Positions 1-6,735 of a DNA stretch of 15,973 nt are shown here, piece after piece. The notes beneath the pieces were generated by a model. The model was not told where the DNA came from and ran no database searches. It worked only from the letters and a program-made list of their open reading frames with translations. The first letter of the stretch is position 1; each line of letters starts with the position of its first letter. The DNA comes from Chromatiales bacterium (lineage in GTDB: Bacteria > Pseudomonadota > Gammaproteobacteria > Chromatiales > Chromatiaceae), in NCBI GenBank assembly GCA_024762485.1, contig JANTHH010000034.1:1-15973 (forward strand). Direction: 5' to 3'. Both the position numbers and the translations under genes were made by a program.

Positions 1-936
1 ATCGGCATCAGCCTCTATCCCCGGGACGGGCAGGACACCCAGACCCTGGTCCAGCGGGCCGATGTGGCCATGTACGTGGCGAAGAAAAACCGCTTCGGCC
101 ACAGCTTCTACGACGCCAGCCAGGACGAGTTCACCATCGGCCGCCTCACCCTGATCAACGACCTGCGCGACGCCCTCGCCCAGCAGGGCCTGCAGCTCTA
201 CTACCAGCCACAGATGGACATGGCCGTGAAAGAGGTGGTCGGGGCGGAGGCCCTGCTGCGCTGGGAGCACCCCCAGCATGGCTTCATCCGCCCGGACGAG
301 GTCGTCAACCTGGCCGAACACACCGGCCTGATCATCCCCCTCACCCACTGGGTGCTGGAGGAGGCGATCGCCGCCTGCAGCCAGTGGCACGCCAGCGGCT
401 GGCGGCTGTCGATCGCCGCCAACCTGTCGGTGCACAGCTTCCGCGATCACGAGCTGGTGGACATCATCGACGCCACGCTGCAGCGTCACCGGCTGCCTGC
501 CGAGTACCTGGTGCTGGAGATCACCGAGGGCACCATGATGGCCGACCCGGCCAGCGCCATCGAGATCCTCGGCCGGCTCGACGCCATGGGGGTGCGCCTG
601 TCCATCGACGACTTCGGCACCGGTTTCTCCTCGTTGGCCTATCTCAAGCAGCTGCCGGTGGACGAGCTGAAGATCGACCGCAGTTTCGTGATGAACATGG
701 AACACGACCCCAACGACGAGGTGATCGTCCGTTCCACCATCGACCTGGCGCACAACCTGCGGCTCGATGTCACCGCCGAGGGCGTGGAGACGGAATCGGG
801 GTGGGAGATCCTCGCGCAACTGGGCTGCGACAATGCCCAGGGCTACCTGGTCTGCCGCCCTATCCCTCGCAACGAGTTCGACAACTGGCTGGCGCGCACG
901 ACCGGACGGGCAGGCGGGGAGAATGCAGTCGGCTGA
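1..936 (+). CDS. GGDEF-EAL cyclic-di-GMP protein, C-terminal part (5' end outside window)
   Basis: The frame is open from base 1, so the start lies upstream. The first ~38 residues are the end of a GGDEF domain (GISLYPRDG, then ADVAMYVAKK). A full EAL phosphodiesterase domain follows, beginning near LQLYYQPQ. The EAL domain hydrolyses c-di-GMP to pGpG. The visible motifs all look intact: GAEALLRW (the EAL glutamate), AANLSVHSF (Asn ligand), LEITEG, DDFGTGFSS, LKIDRSF and TAEGVET. The phosphodiesterase is therefore probably active. The GGDEF signature itself is outside the window, so cyclase activity cannot be judged. No terminator is evident after the stop. A dispersed palindromic repeat begins about 48 bp downstream. 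The family call is very secure; the sensory input is unknown. Confidence 0.96.
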   Translation: MGISLYPRDGQDTQTLVQRADVAMYVAKKNRFGHSFYDASQDEFTIGRLTLINDLRDALAQQGLQLYYQPQMDMAVKEVVGAEALLRWEHPQHGFIRPDEVVNLAEHTGLIIPLTHWVLEEAIAACSQWHASGWRLSIAANLSVHSFRDHELVDIIDATLQRHRLPAEYLVLEITEGTMMADPASAIEILGRLDAMGVRLSIDDFGTGFSSLAYLKQLPVDELKIDRSFVMNMEHDPNDEVIVRSTIDLAHNLRLDVTAEGVETESGWEILAQLGCDNAQGYLVCRPIPRNEFDNWLARTTGRAGGENAVG

Positions 937-983
937 TCGGTCGTGCTTGGTAGGGGGATGAGGGCCGGCTGGATGGCCCCCGA

Positions 984-1081
984 TGGAAGATCTCTCCCTG
1001 CGGTCGAGATGACAAGGCGGCAGGGTTCGTCAGGCCATCCCGATAACCTGTCAATTTGGGCAGCGCGAGGAGAAATCCTTC
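984..1081. repeat. Single copy of dispersed palindromic repeat
   Basis: The left arm (GGAAGATCTCTCCCTGCGG, then TCGAGATGACAAG) and right arm (CTGTCAATTTGGGC, then GCGAGGAGAAATCCTTC) are imperfect reverse complements. They match the arms of the tandem array downstream of argE. It lies in the 235-bp gap between two converging genes, a usual place for such elements. The rest of the gap (937-983 and 1082-1171) holds nothing I recognise. Short open frames running through the repeat are not real genes. Confidence 0.8.
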
Positions 1082-1171
1082 TTTTGGCACCACCCGCCAT
1101 CGGCACCCGACCGTTCACTCGATCCGACGGATCCAGTCAGGCCATGCGCCAAGCCAATGGGTGGCGTTGTC

Positions 1172-1441
1172 TCAGGCCAGTGGCGAGCGGCGGAGCTGGA
1201 AGCGATCGGTGAGATGATCGATGAGCCGGAATGCCATGTGCAGCAACTGCACCGTGATGAACAGTCCAATGAACACCCCCGCGACCACCACCGGACTCAG
1301 CCACACGGCCTCGACCCAGGTCATCCCGGTGATATGGACCAGCAGCAGGCCGGCGATCGGCATCAGCATGATCATGTCTCGTACCAGCCGCATGTCCAGC
1401 TGGCGTGACTTGCGGGGGGTGCGTTGCTTGCGTGTCTTCAT
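1172..1441 (-). CDS. Small two-helix inner-membrane protein, unknown function
   Basis: This 89-residue protein has a strongly basic N-terminus (MKTRKQRTPRKSRQ), which favours a cytoplasmic N-terminus by the positive-inside rule. Two hydrophobic segments follow, at about residues 22-40 and 44-68, and then a basic tail ending LRRSPLA. The ATG at 1441 has a possible Shine-Dalgarno GGAAGG at 1451-1456, 9 nt upstream. An internal Met17 is an alternative start. A TATAAC hexamer lies upstream on the minus strand, about 40 nt from the start. It is divergent from the TetR gene, a classic layout for a regulator and its target, so repression by that TetR is possible. I do not recognise the family. The clean hydrophobic pattern supports it as real. 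Confidence 0.65.
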   Translation of the reverse strand: MKTRKQRTPRKSRQLDMRLVRDMIMLMPIAGLLLVHITGMTWVEAVWLSPVVVAGVFIGLFITVQLLHMAFRLIDHLTDRFQLRRSPLA

Positions 1442-1578
1442 GGCCTGTGACCTTCCATACGGCGTCGTGTTGGGTAGAGTTATAGCGGCCCACGGCCCAA
1501 CGGATTGCCAACAGGGTCATGCTTTTCGGCCACCTGACACCGCCACCGCACCGGGCTGTGACCGGCTGCTCAGGTGGT

Positions 1579-1610
1579 GTGTGCGCCGGCGCACACTGTG
1601 TGCGCTGGCG
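1579..1610. promoter_or_regulatory. Perfect 18-bp palindrome plus direct-repeat half, upstream of tetR
   Basis: GTGTGCGCCGGCGCACAC (1579-1596) is a perfect 18-bp palindrome. Its left part, GTGTGCGCCGGCG, recurs as GTGTGCGCTGGCG at 1598-1610, 19 bp further on with one mismatch. It lies in the divergent region between the small membrane protein and the TetR gene, just upstream of the tetR core promoter. It could be an operator for this or another regulator. A hairpin role is also possible. Confidence 0.45.
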
Positions 1611-1616
1611 AGTGTC

Positions 1617-1634
1617 GGACAAATGTCCTATATT
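1617..1634 (+). promoter_or_regulatory. Probable TetR auto-operator abutting the tetR -10 element
   Basis: GGACAAATGTCC (1617-1628) is a dyad with 5-bp arms GGACA/TGTCC and two central bases. It abuts TATATT (1629-1634), a 5/6 match to a sigma-70 -10 hexamer, with a start codon at 1663. The -35 region (near 1606-1611, TGGCGA) is weak. A dyad between -35 and -10 is the typical site of a self-repressing TetR protein. The assignment rests on position and symmetry only. Confidence 0.5.
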
Positions 1635-1662
1635 TTGCTCACAAACCCGTGTGGCAGAAACC

Positions 1663-2253
1663 ATGGCGAGAAAAAGCGAACGCACCCGTCAGAAGATCGT
1701 CGAGGCGGCCAACCAGCTCTTCTATCACAAGGGCTATAACCGCACCTCGTTCAGCGACGTGGTGGCGGCCGCCGGCGTGCCACGCGGCAACATCTATTAC
1801 TACTTCAAGACCAAGGACGACATCCTGCGCGCCAGCATCGCCTTCCGCCTGGAACGCATCGAGACCATGCTGCGCACCTGGTCCGGGACCTACCGCACAC
1901 CCGTGGAACGGCTCAAGCGCTTCCTGGAGATTCTGCCCGGCAGCGCCGATGCACTGGCCCACTACGGCTGCCCCATGGGCAGTCTCAACGTGGAACTGGG
2001 CAAGGAGCAGCCCGAACTGCAGGACGAGGCGCGGGTGATGTTCGAGGTGTTCGAGGGCTGGCTGGCCGACCAGTTCTCCGAACTCGGCTATGCCGGGCGG
2101 GCCCGCGAACTGGCGCAGCGCCTGCTCGCCTTCGGTCAGGGCATCACCACCCTGACCCAGGTCTATCACAACACCCAGTTCCTCAACCGCGAGACCCGCC
2201 GCCTGGAGGACTGGATCGACCGCCTCGCCGAGGGCGACGACAGCTGCATCTGA
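1663..2253 (+). CDS. TetR/AcrR-family transcriptional regulator
   Basis: This is a 196-residue one-component regulator. Residues 1-60 form the DNA-binding domain: SERTRQKIVEAANQLFYHKG, then the helix-turn-helix FSDVVAAAGVPRGNIYYYFKTKDDIL. The C-terminal ligand and dimer domain contains YGCPMGSLNVELGKEQPEL, a pattern seen in TetR proteins with a cysteine near the ligand pocket, some of which sense electrophiles. The frame stays open upstream to 1519, but the family N-terminus begins at this ATG, which follows the promoter-like TATATT. GTG 1651 is an alternative start. The stop overlaps the argE start (TGATG), so the two are probably translationally coupled. The small membrane gene lies divergently. 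The ligand is unknown. Confidence 0.93.
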   Translation: MARKSERTRQKIVEAANQLFYHKGYNRTSFSDVVAAAGVPRGNIYYYFKTKDDILRASIAFRLERIETMLRTWSGTYRTPVERLKRFLEILPGSADALAHYGCPMGSLNVELGKEQPELQDEARVMFEVFEGWLADQFSELGYAGRARELAQRLLAFGQGITTLTQVYHNTQFLNRETRRLEDWIDRLAEGDDSCI

Positions 2254-3401
2254 TGGGCCGGCCACCCGACCTGATCAGGATGATGTCCGGGCTGATCGCC
2301 ACCCCTTCGGTGAGCAGCGTCAGCCCGACCTGGGACCAGAGCAACGAGGCGGTGGTCGACCTGCTCGCCGACTGGTGCGTGGATGCCGGCCTGCGGGTGG
2401 AGAAGCTGCCCATCGCCGGCAACCCCGGCAAGTTCAACCTGGTGGCCAGCGCCGGCAGCGGGCCAGACGGGCTGGTGCTGTCCGGCCACACCGACACCGT
2501 GCCCTGTGACGAGCATCTCTGGTCCTCGGATCCATTCCGGCTGAGCGAGCGCGACGGCCGCCTCTACGGCCTCGGCACCTCGGACATGAAGGGCTTCTTC
2601 GCACTGGTACTGGAGGCGCTGCGTGACATCGACCTGAAGCAGCTCCGCCATCCGCTGATCCTGCTTGCCACCGCCGACGAGGAATCGAACATGTGCGGCG
2701 CCCAGTCGCTGATCGACACCCATCGCCGGCTCGGCCGCCACGCGGTGATCGGCGAGCCCACCGGCCTCAGGCCCATCCGCCTGCACAAGGGCATCGCCAT
2801 GGAGGCGATCCGGCTCACCGGTCGCTCCGGCCACTCCAGCGACCCGGCACTGGGCATCAATGCCATGGAGGGCATGCAGCGGGTGATGGCCGACCTGCTC
2901 GCCTGGCGCGACGAGCTGGCACAGCGCTATCGCAACCCGCTGTTCGCGGTGGAGGTGCCCACCCTCAACCTCGGCCACATCCACGGCGGCGACAATCCCA
3001 ACCGCATCTGCGGACAGTGTGAGCTGCACATCGACATCCGTCCCCTGCCCGGCATGGAACTGGACGCCTTGCGCGGGGAACTCGACCGCCGCCTGGCCGG
3101 GCTGCTCGCCGACAGCGGGCTGACCATCGAGCGTGAGCCGCTGTTCGAGGGCATCCCCGCCATGGCGACCCCGGCCAGCGCCGAGATCGTCCGCAGCAGC
3201 GAGCAGCTCACCGGCCATGCCGCCGAGGCGGTCGCATTCGGCACCGAGGGTCCCTACCTGAACCGGCTGGGCATGGAGACGGTGATCCTCGGTCCTGGCG
3301 ACATCGACCAGGCCCACCAGCCCGACGAGTACCTCTCGCTGGACCGGCTAAACCCGACCCTGAGGCTGCTGCGCCAGTTGATCGCACGCTTTTGCCTGTG
3401 A
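2253..3401 (+). CDS. argE: Acetylornithine deacetylase ArgE (M20 metallohydrolase)
   Basis: ArgE hydrolyses N2-acetylornithine to ornithine and acetate, the fifth step of linear arginine synthesis, in the cytoplasm. At 382 residues it is the usual length. The di-zinc site can be read directly: His79 in SGHTDTVP, bridging Asp111 in GTSDMKG, catalytic Glu143 and ligand Glu144 in ADEES, Glu168 in GEPT, and His355 in DIDQAHQPDEY. The dimerisation-domain GRSGHSS is present at 190-196. The start ATG overlaps the tetR stop (TGATG). ATG 2281 is a possible internal alternative, but the longer start keeps the canonical residue spacing. The last codons and the stop fall within the first copy of the downstream repeat array. 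argA follows after that array. Succinyl-diaminopimelate desuccinylase is a related family, but GTSDMKG, the length and the argA neighbour favour ArgE. Confidence 0.95.
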   Translation: MGRPPDLIRMMSGLIATPSVSSVSPTWDQSNEAVVDLLADWCVDAGLRVEKLPIAGNPGKFNLVASAGSGPDGLVLSGHTDTVPCDEHLWSSDPFRLSERDGRLYGLGTSDMKGFFALVLEALRDIDLKQLRHPLILLATADEESNMCGAQSLIDTHRRLGRHAVIGEPTGLRPIRLHKGIAMEAIRLTGRSGHSSDPALGINAMEGMQRVMADLLAWRDELAQRYRNPLFAVEVPTLNLGHIHGGDNPNRICGQCELHIDIRPLPGMELDALRGELDRRLAGLLADSGLTIEREPLFEGIPAMATPASAEIVRSSEQLTGHAAEAVAFGTEGPYLNRLGMETVILGPGDIDQAHQPDEYLSLDRLNPTLRLLRQLIARFCL

Positions 3402-3800
3402 GTGGGTGGAAAAGTTCTCTCCCTATGGTCGAGATGACAAGCTGGTATGAGCGCTTCACACGGTAGCCACCTCGACCGACAAACCCTCCCCCTTGTCATT
3501 TCGATGAGCCGGGCGAGGAAAAATCTCCCCGACCATGAAACGGCTGCATTTGCTGACCAGCCGCCCTTGCCTGTGAGCGTGGCGGGGAAGATCTCTCCCT
3601 GTGGTCGAGATGACAAGCTGGTGTAGTCGCTTCACACGGTAGCCACCTCAACCGACAAACCCTCCCCCTTGTCATTTCGACGAGCGGCGCGAGGAGAAAT
3701 CTTCCCGACCGAAAGGCTGCTGCAGCACCTGACCAGCCACCCTTGCCTGTGAGCGTGGCGGGGAAGATCTCTCCCTGCGCTCGAGATGACAGCCTGTGCA
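3392..3800. repeat. Tandem array of a ~175-bp unit containing palindromic arms (2 full copies plus a partial third)
   Basis: Copies start at TTGCCTGTGAG at 3392, 3567 and 3743, giving periods of 175 and 176 bp. Each full unit has a left arm (GGCGGGGAAGATCTCTCCC, then TCGAGATGACAAG; 3581-3617 in copy 2) and a near reverse-complement right arm (CTTGTCATTTCGACGAGC, then GAGGAGAAATCTTCCCGACC; 3668-3710 in copy 2). A nearly identical spacer (CGCTTCACACGGTAGCCACC) lies between the arms. Copy 3 keeps only the left arm (3757-3791). The array starts inside the 3' end of argE, covering its stop codon. It fills most of the 524-bp argE-argA gap; the remaining 3801-3925 is argA leader with no clear site. 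The long hairpins may also serve as a barrier or terminator after argE. Confidence 0.9.
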
Positions 3801-3925
3801 ATCCCGAGACGTTGGCATGAAACCTCGTTCCCGGCGATTTCCCGTGTCGAGGGCGACCCTGCTACTTCTGGGCGGTCTATGCTGATACGATTCAAGCAAC
3901 TGACAAACAAGCCTTTTTCCACCCC

Positions 3926-5245
3926 ATGAAAAACAAGGTCGACAAACCGGGCTTTGTGGACTGGTTCCGCGCCTCCTCCCCCTACATCCATGCCCACCGG
4001 GGTCGTACCTTTGTACTTGCCCTGGGTGGCGAGGCGGTGGAGTCCGCCGACTTCCCCAACCTGGTGCACGACATCGCACTGCTGCATGGACTGGGCATCC
4101 GTCTGGTGCTGGTGCATGGCGCGCGTCCGCAGATCGAGGAGCGCCTGAAGCTGCGCAACGCCGACATGGCAGTGGTCAACGGCCTGCGCATCACCGATGA
4201 CGACGCCCTGGCCTGTGTCATGGAGGCCGCCGGCGCGGTACGGGTGCAGATCGAGGCCCTGTTTTCCCAGGGTCTGAGCAACTCGCCCATGGCCGGCGCC
4301 TGCATCCGGGTCGCCTCGGGCAACTTCGTCACCGCCCGACCGCTGGGCGTCATCGACGGGATCGACTACCACCACACCGGCGAGGTGCGGCGGATCGACA
4401 GCGAGGGCATCGCCCAGCGCCTGGACGCCGGCGCCATTGCCCTGATACCGCCGCTCGGCTACTCGCCCACCGGCGAGGTATTCAACCTCAACGCCGCCGA
4501 TGTGGCGCAGGCCGTGGCCATGGCCATCGGCGCAGACAAGCTGATCTTCCTCGCCGAGCAGCGGGTGACAGACAGCCGTGGACGTCTGATCGACAACATG
4601 AGTCCCGGCGAGGTGGACGAGATGCTGGCACGGCGCAGGAAGCTGCCCGAGCAGCAGGCCCGGCTGCTGCGCGATGCCGCCGCTGCCTGCCGTGGCGGGG
4701 TCAAGCGGGTGCACCTGCTCGACCGTCACCAGGACGGCGTGCTGCTGAGCGAGCTGTTCACCCGTGACGGCGTCGGCACCCTGGTCACCGCCGGCCCCTA
4801 TCAGCGCATTCGCACCGCGGGCATCGACGATGTGGGTGGCATCCTCGAGCTGATCGCCCCGCTGGAGCAGGCCGGGGTGCTGGTGCAGCGGCCGCGCGAA
4901 CTGCTGGAGAACGAGATTGACCGCTTCACCCTGGTGGAACGCGACGGTGCCGTCATTGCCTGCGCCGCGCTCTATCCCTTCCCGGACGCGGGCATGGCCG
5001 AGCTCGCCTGTCTCGCCGTGTCGCCCGATTACCGCGGCCAGGGTCACGGCGATGCCCTGCTCGAACATCTCGAGCAACAGGCACGCCAGCAGGGGCTCTC
5101 GCGGCTGTTCGTGCTCACCACCCGCACCGCACACTGGTTCCGCGAGCGTGGATTCGAACCGGCAGACCTCAAGGCGCTGCCCAATCAACGCCGCGATCTC
5201 TACAACTGGCAGCGCGGCTCCAAGGTTTTCATCAAGCCCCTCTGA
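3926..5245 (+). CDS. argA: Amino-acid N-acetyltransferase (N-acetylglutamate synthase) ArgA
   Basis: ArgA transfers acetyl from acetyl-CoA to glutamate, the first and normally arginine-inhibited step of arginine synthesis. At 439 residues it is close to the classical bacterial enzyme (~440). Residues 1-~285 form an amino-acid-kinase-like domain, which carries arginine feedback control in this family (FVLALGGEAVES near 29-40, VLVHGARPQIEERL near 61-74). Residues ~290-435 form the GNAT domain, with the acetyl-CoA loop YRGQGHGDALL. The ending NWQRGSKVFIKPL is typical of ArgA. No strong Shine-Dalgarno precedes the ATG. The start is chosen because VDWFRASSPYIHAHRGRTFV aligns with the known family N-terminus. 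It lies downstream of argE but is separated by the repeat array, so it is probably transcribed on its own. No clear ARG box was seen. Confidence 0.96.
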   Translation: MKNKVDKPGFVDWFRASSPYIHAHRGRTFVLALGGEAVESADFPNLVHDIALLHGLGIRLVLVHGARPQIEERLKLRNADMAVVNGLRITDDDALACVMEAAGAVRVQIEALFSQGLSNSPMAGACIRVASGNFVTARPLGVIDGIDYHHTGEVRRIDSEGIAQRLDAGAIALIPPLGYSPTGEVFNLNAADVAQAVAMAIGADKLIFLAEQRVTDSRGRLIDNMSPGEVDEMLARRRKLPEQQARLLRDAAAACRGGVKRVHLLDRHQDGVLLSELFTRDGVGTLVTAGPYQRIRTAGIDDVGGILELIAPLEQAGVLVQRPRELLENEIDRFTLVERDGAVIACAALYPFPDAGMAELACLAVSPDYRGQGHGDALLEHLEQQARQQGLSRLFVLTTRTAHWFRERGFEPADLKALPNQRRDLYNWQRGSKVFIKPL

Positions 5246-5256
5246 TGCCCACCTGA

Positions 5257-5273
5257 CGCACCATTGTGGTGCG
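5257..5273. promoter_or_regulatory. NtrC-type binding site upstream of glgC
   Basis: CGCACCATTGTGGTGCG is a dyad with 7-bp arms around TTG. It matches the enterobacterial NtrC consensus (TGCACCAwwwTGGTGCA) at every conserved inner position of GCACC and GGTGC. Its centre is about 96 bp upstream of the start predicted from the sigma-54 promoter at 5335-5350, a normal enhancer distance. It lies 12 bp past the argA stop, so a hairpin role for argA is an alternative. No T-run follows, which argues against an intrinsic terminator. A lone half-site TGGTGCG occurs at 5319-5325. Confidence 0.65.
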
Positions 5274-5334
5274 CGCCTTGTCGCGTCGTTCACCCGTCGG
5301 GCGGCAGCAGGGCCGTTCTGGTGCGCCCCGGCCC

Positions 5335-5350
5335 CGGCACGGTGGTTGCA
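5335..5350 (+). promoter_or_regulatory. Sigma-54 (RpoN) -24/-12 promoter for glgC
   Basis: CGGCACGGTGGTTGCA fits the sigma-54 consensus TGGCACG-N4-TTGCW at every position but the first. The invariant GG (5336-5337) and GC (5348-5349) are spaced exactly as required. The predicted transcription start is near 5361, giving a ~34-nt leader to the glgC GTG codon with its GGAG ribosome site at 5385-5388. No comparable sigma-70 promoter was obvious in this gap. Confidence 0.7.
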
Positions 5351-5394
5351 AGGGTTGATACAACCATCCTCTCGACCTGCTGCCGGAGACCCCC

Positions 5395-6618
5395 GTGCCC
5401 GACCTTCACAACACCCTTGCCATCATCCTCGCCGGCGGCCATGGCAGCCGCCTGCAGCCCCTGACCACCGACCGCGCAAAGCCGGCAGTGCCCTTTGGTG
5501 GCAAATACCGCATCATCGATTTCACCCTGGCCAACTGTCTGCACTCGGGCATCCGCCGCGCCCTGGTGATCACCCAGTACAAATCACACTCGCTGCAGAA
5601 ACACCTGCGCGACGGCTGGTCCATCTTCAACCCGGAACTGGGCGAGTTCATCACCCCGGTACCACCCCAGATGCGTCGCGGCGGCGGCTGGTACGAGGGA
5701 ACGGCCGACGCCATCCACCAGAATCATTACCTGCTCGAACGCAACGAGGCGGAGGAGGTGATCATCCTCTCCGGCGACCATATCTATCGCATGGACTATG
5801 CCGAGGTGATCCGCTTCCACCGCAGCCACGATGCCCCGGTCACCGTCGCCTGTATGGAGGTGGACCTGGAGGAGGCCAGCGCCTTCGGCGTGCTCGGCGT
5901 CAACGAACAGAACCGCATCGTCGCCTTCGAGGAGAAACCGGCGCAGCCCACACCGATCCCCGGGGAACCGGACAAGGCACTCGTCTCCATGGGTATCTAC
6001 GTGTTCGACCGCGATTGCCTGATCGAGGCACTCAGCGCGGATGCGGAACAGCCCGACTCCAGCCATGACTTCGGTAACGACATCCTGCCGCAACTGATCG
6101 ACTCCCCCGGCGTCTATGCCTACCGCTTCGGCGGCGAAGGCGGCCGCGTCAGCCAGGATCGCTACTGGCGCGACGTGGGCACCATCGATGCCTACTACGA
6201 GGCCAACATGGCCCTGCTGGAGCCGGTGCCGCCGCTCAATCTCTACCAGGATGACTGGGTCATCCGCACCTACCAGGCCCAGCATCCGCCGGCACGCACG
6301 GTGCCCGGCGAGTCGGGTAACGAGGGTGTGTTCGTCAATTCCATCCTCGCCGGCGGGGTGGTGATCAGCGGCGGCGGGGTCGACCATTCCATCCTGTTCC
6401 CGCGGGTGCATATCGGCGACGAGGCCATCATCGAGGACAGCATCCTGTTCGAAGGGGTCGATGTCGGCGCCGGCGCGCGCCTGCGCCGCTGTATCGTCGA
6501 CAAGGACGTGTCCATCCCGGCTGGCGAGCAAATCGGCATCGACCCGGTGCAGGACGCCACACGCTTCAGCATCTCGCCCGACGGTGTGGTGGTGGTACCC
6601 AAGGGCTACGTATTCTGA
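5395..6618 (+). CDS. glgC: Glucose-1-phosphate adenylyltransferase (ADP-glucose pyrophosphorylase) GlgC
   Basis: GlgC makes ADP-glucose and pyrophosphate from ATP and glucose-1-phosphate, the committed and allosterically controlled step of bacterial glycogen synthesis. At 407 residues it is slightly shorter than the E. coli enzyme (431). The nucleotidyltransferase signature is AIILAGGHGSRLQPLT, then RAKPAVPFGGKYRIIDF (residues 9-43). GWYEGTADAIHQN (98-110), SGDHIYRMDY with metal Asp128, and the sugar-phosphate motif FEEKP (Lys181) follow. DFGNDILP and YWRDVGTIDAYY come next, then a left-handed beta-helix C-terminus. The start is a GTG with GGAG 6 nt upstream. A sigma-54 promoter and NtrC-like site precede it, so induction under nitrogen limitation is likely. 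No other glycogen gene is adjacent. Confidence 0.96.
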   Translation: MPDLHNTLAIILAGGHGSRLQPLTTDRAKPAVPFGGKYRIIDFTLANCLHSGIRRALVITQYKSHSLQKHLRDGWSIFNPELGEFITPVPPQMRRGGGWYEGTADAIHQNHYLLERNEAEEVIILSGDHIYRMDYAEVIRFHRSHDAPVTVACMEVDLEEASAFGVLGVNEQNRIVAFEEKPAQPTPIPGEPDKALVSMGIYVFDRDCLIEALSADAEQPDSSHDFGNDILPQLIDSPGVYAYRFGGEGGRVSQDRYWRDVGTIDAYYEANMALLEPVPPLNLYQDDWVIRTYQAQHPPARTVPGESGNEGVFVNSILAGGVVISGGGVDHSILFPRVHIGDEAIIEDSILFEGVDVGAGARLRRCIVDKDVSIPAGEQIGIDPVQDATRFSISPDGVVVVPKGYVF

Positions 6619-6650
6619 GCCACACAAACCCTTCAACCCGGCAATGGGCG

Positions 6651-6660
6651 TGGAATAAAA
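6651..6660 (+). promoter_or_regulatory. GGAATA-type shared motif upstream of soxYZ
   Basis: TGGAATAAAA ends 75 nt before the soxY start. Related strings, read in the direction of transcription, occur before the DsrE-like gene (8209-8217), the TlpA-like operon (9881-9892) and the gene ending at 9919 (10665-10676). It may be a promoter element of an alternative sigma factor or a regulator site. No trustworthy -35 could be aligned across all four. Its function is inferred from recurrence alone. Confidence 0.4.
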
Positions 6661-6735
6661 GCACCTCGCATGGCATCCACACAGTCGAACCATCACTACA
6701 ACGGCTAGAACAAAGAACCCATCTGGAGGAAATGA

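Noticed and set aside
843..1118. Minus-strand open frame reading CRLVISTAGRDLPSG through the intergenic repeat
   Set aside because: The peptide is just a translation of the palindromic repeat arm. It also overlaps the end of the EAL gene and has no ribosome site or codon bias.
1519..1662. 48-residue N-terminal extension of the TetR protein
   Set aside because: The extension would be translated from the promoter and operator region, and family members begin at the helix preceding the DNA-binding motif, matching ATG 1663.
3208..3801. Several minus-strand open frames (SSRPQGEIFPATLTGKGGW, CHLDHRERSSPP) between argE and argA
   Set aside because: All are translations of the 175-bp repeat in various frames. 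The similarity between them reflects DNA repetition, not a protein family.
3801..3925. ARG box or sigma-70 promoter for argA
   Set aside because: Only a half-like ATTCA and a weak TACGAT hexamer with no matching -35 were found, which is not enough to support a feature.
5257..5273. Intrinsic terminator for argA
   Set aside because: The 7-bp stem is not followed by a T-run, and the sequence matches the NtrC site consensus. A dual role cannot be excluded.
3632..5293. 553-residue open frame antisense to argA
   Set aside because: It arises from GC-rich codon structure on the opposite strand. The sense strand encodes a complete ArgA with all family motifs.
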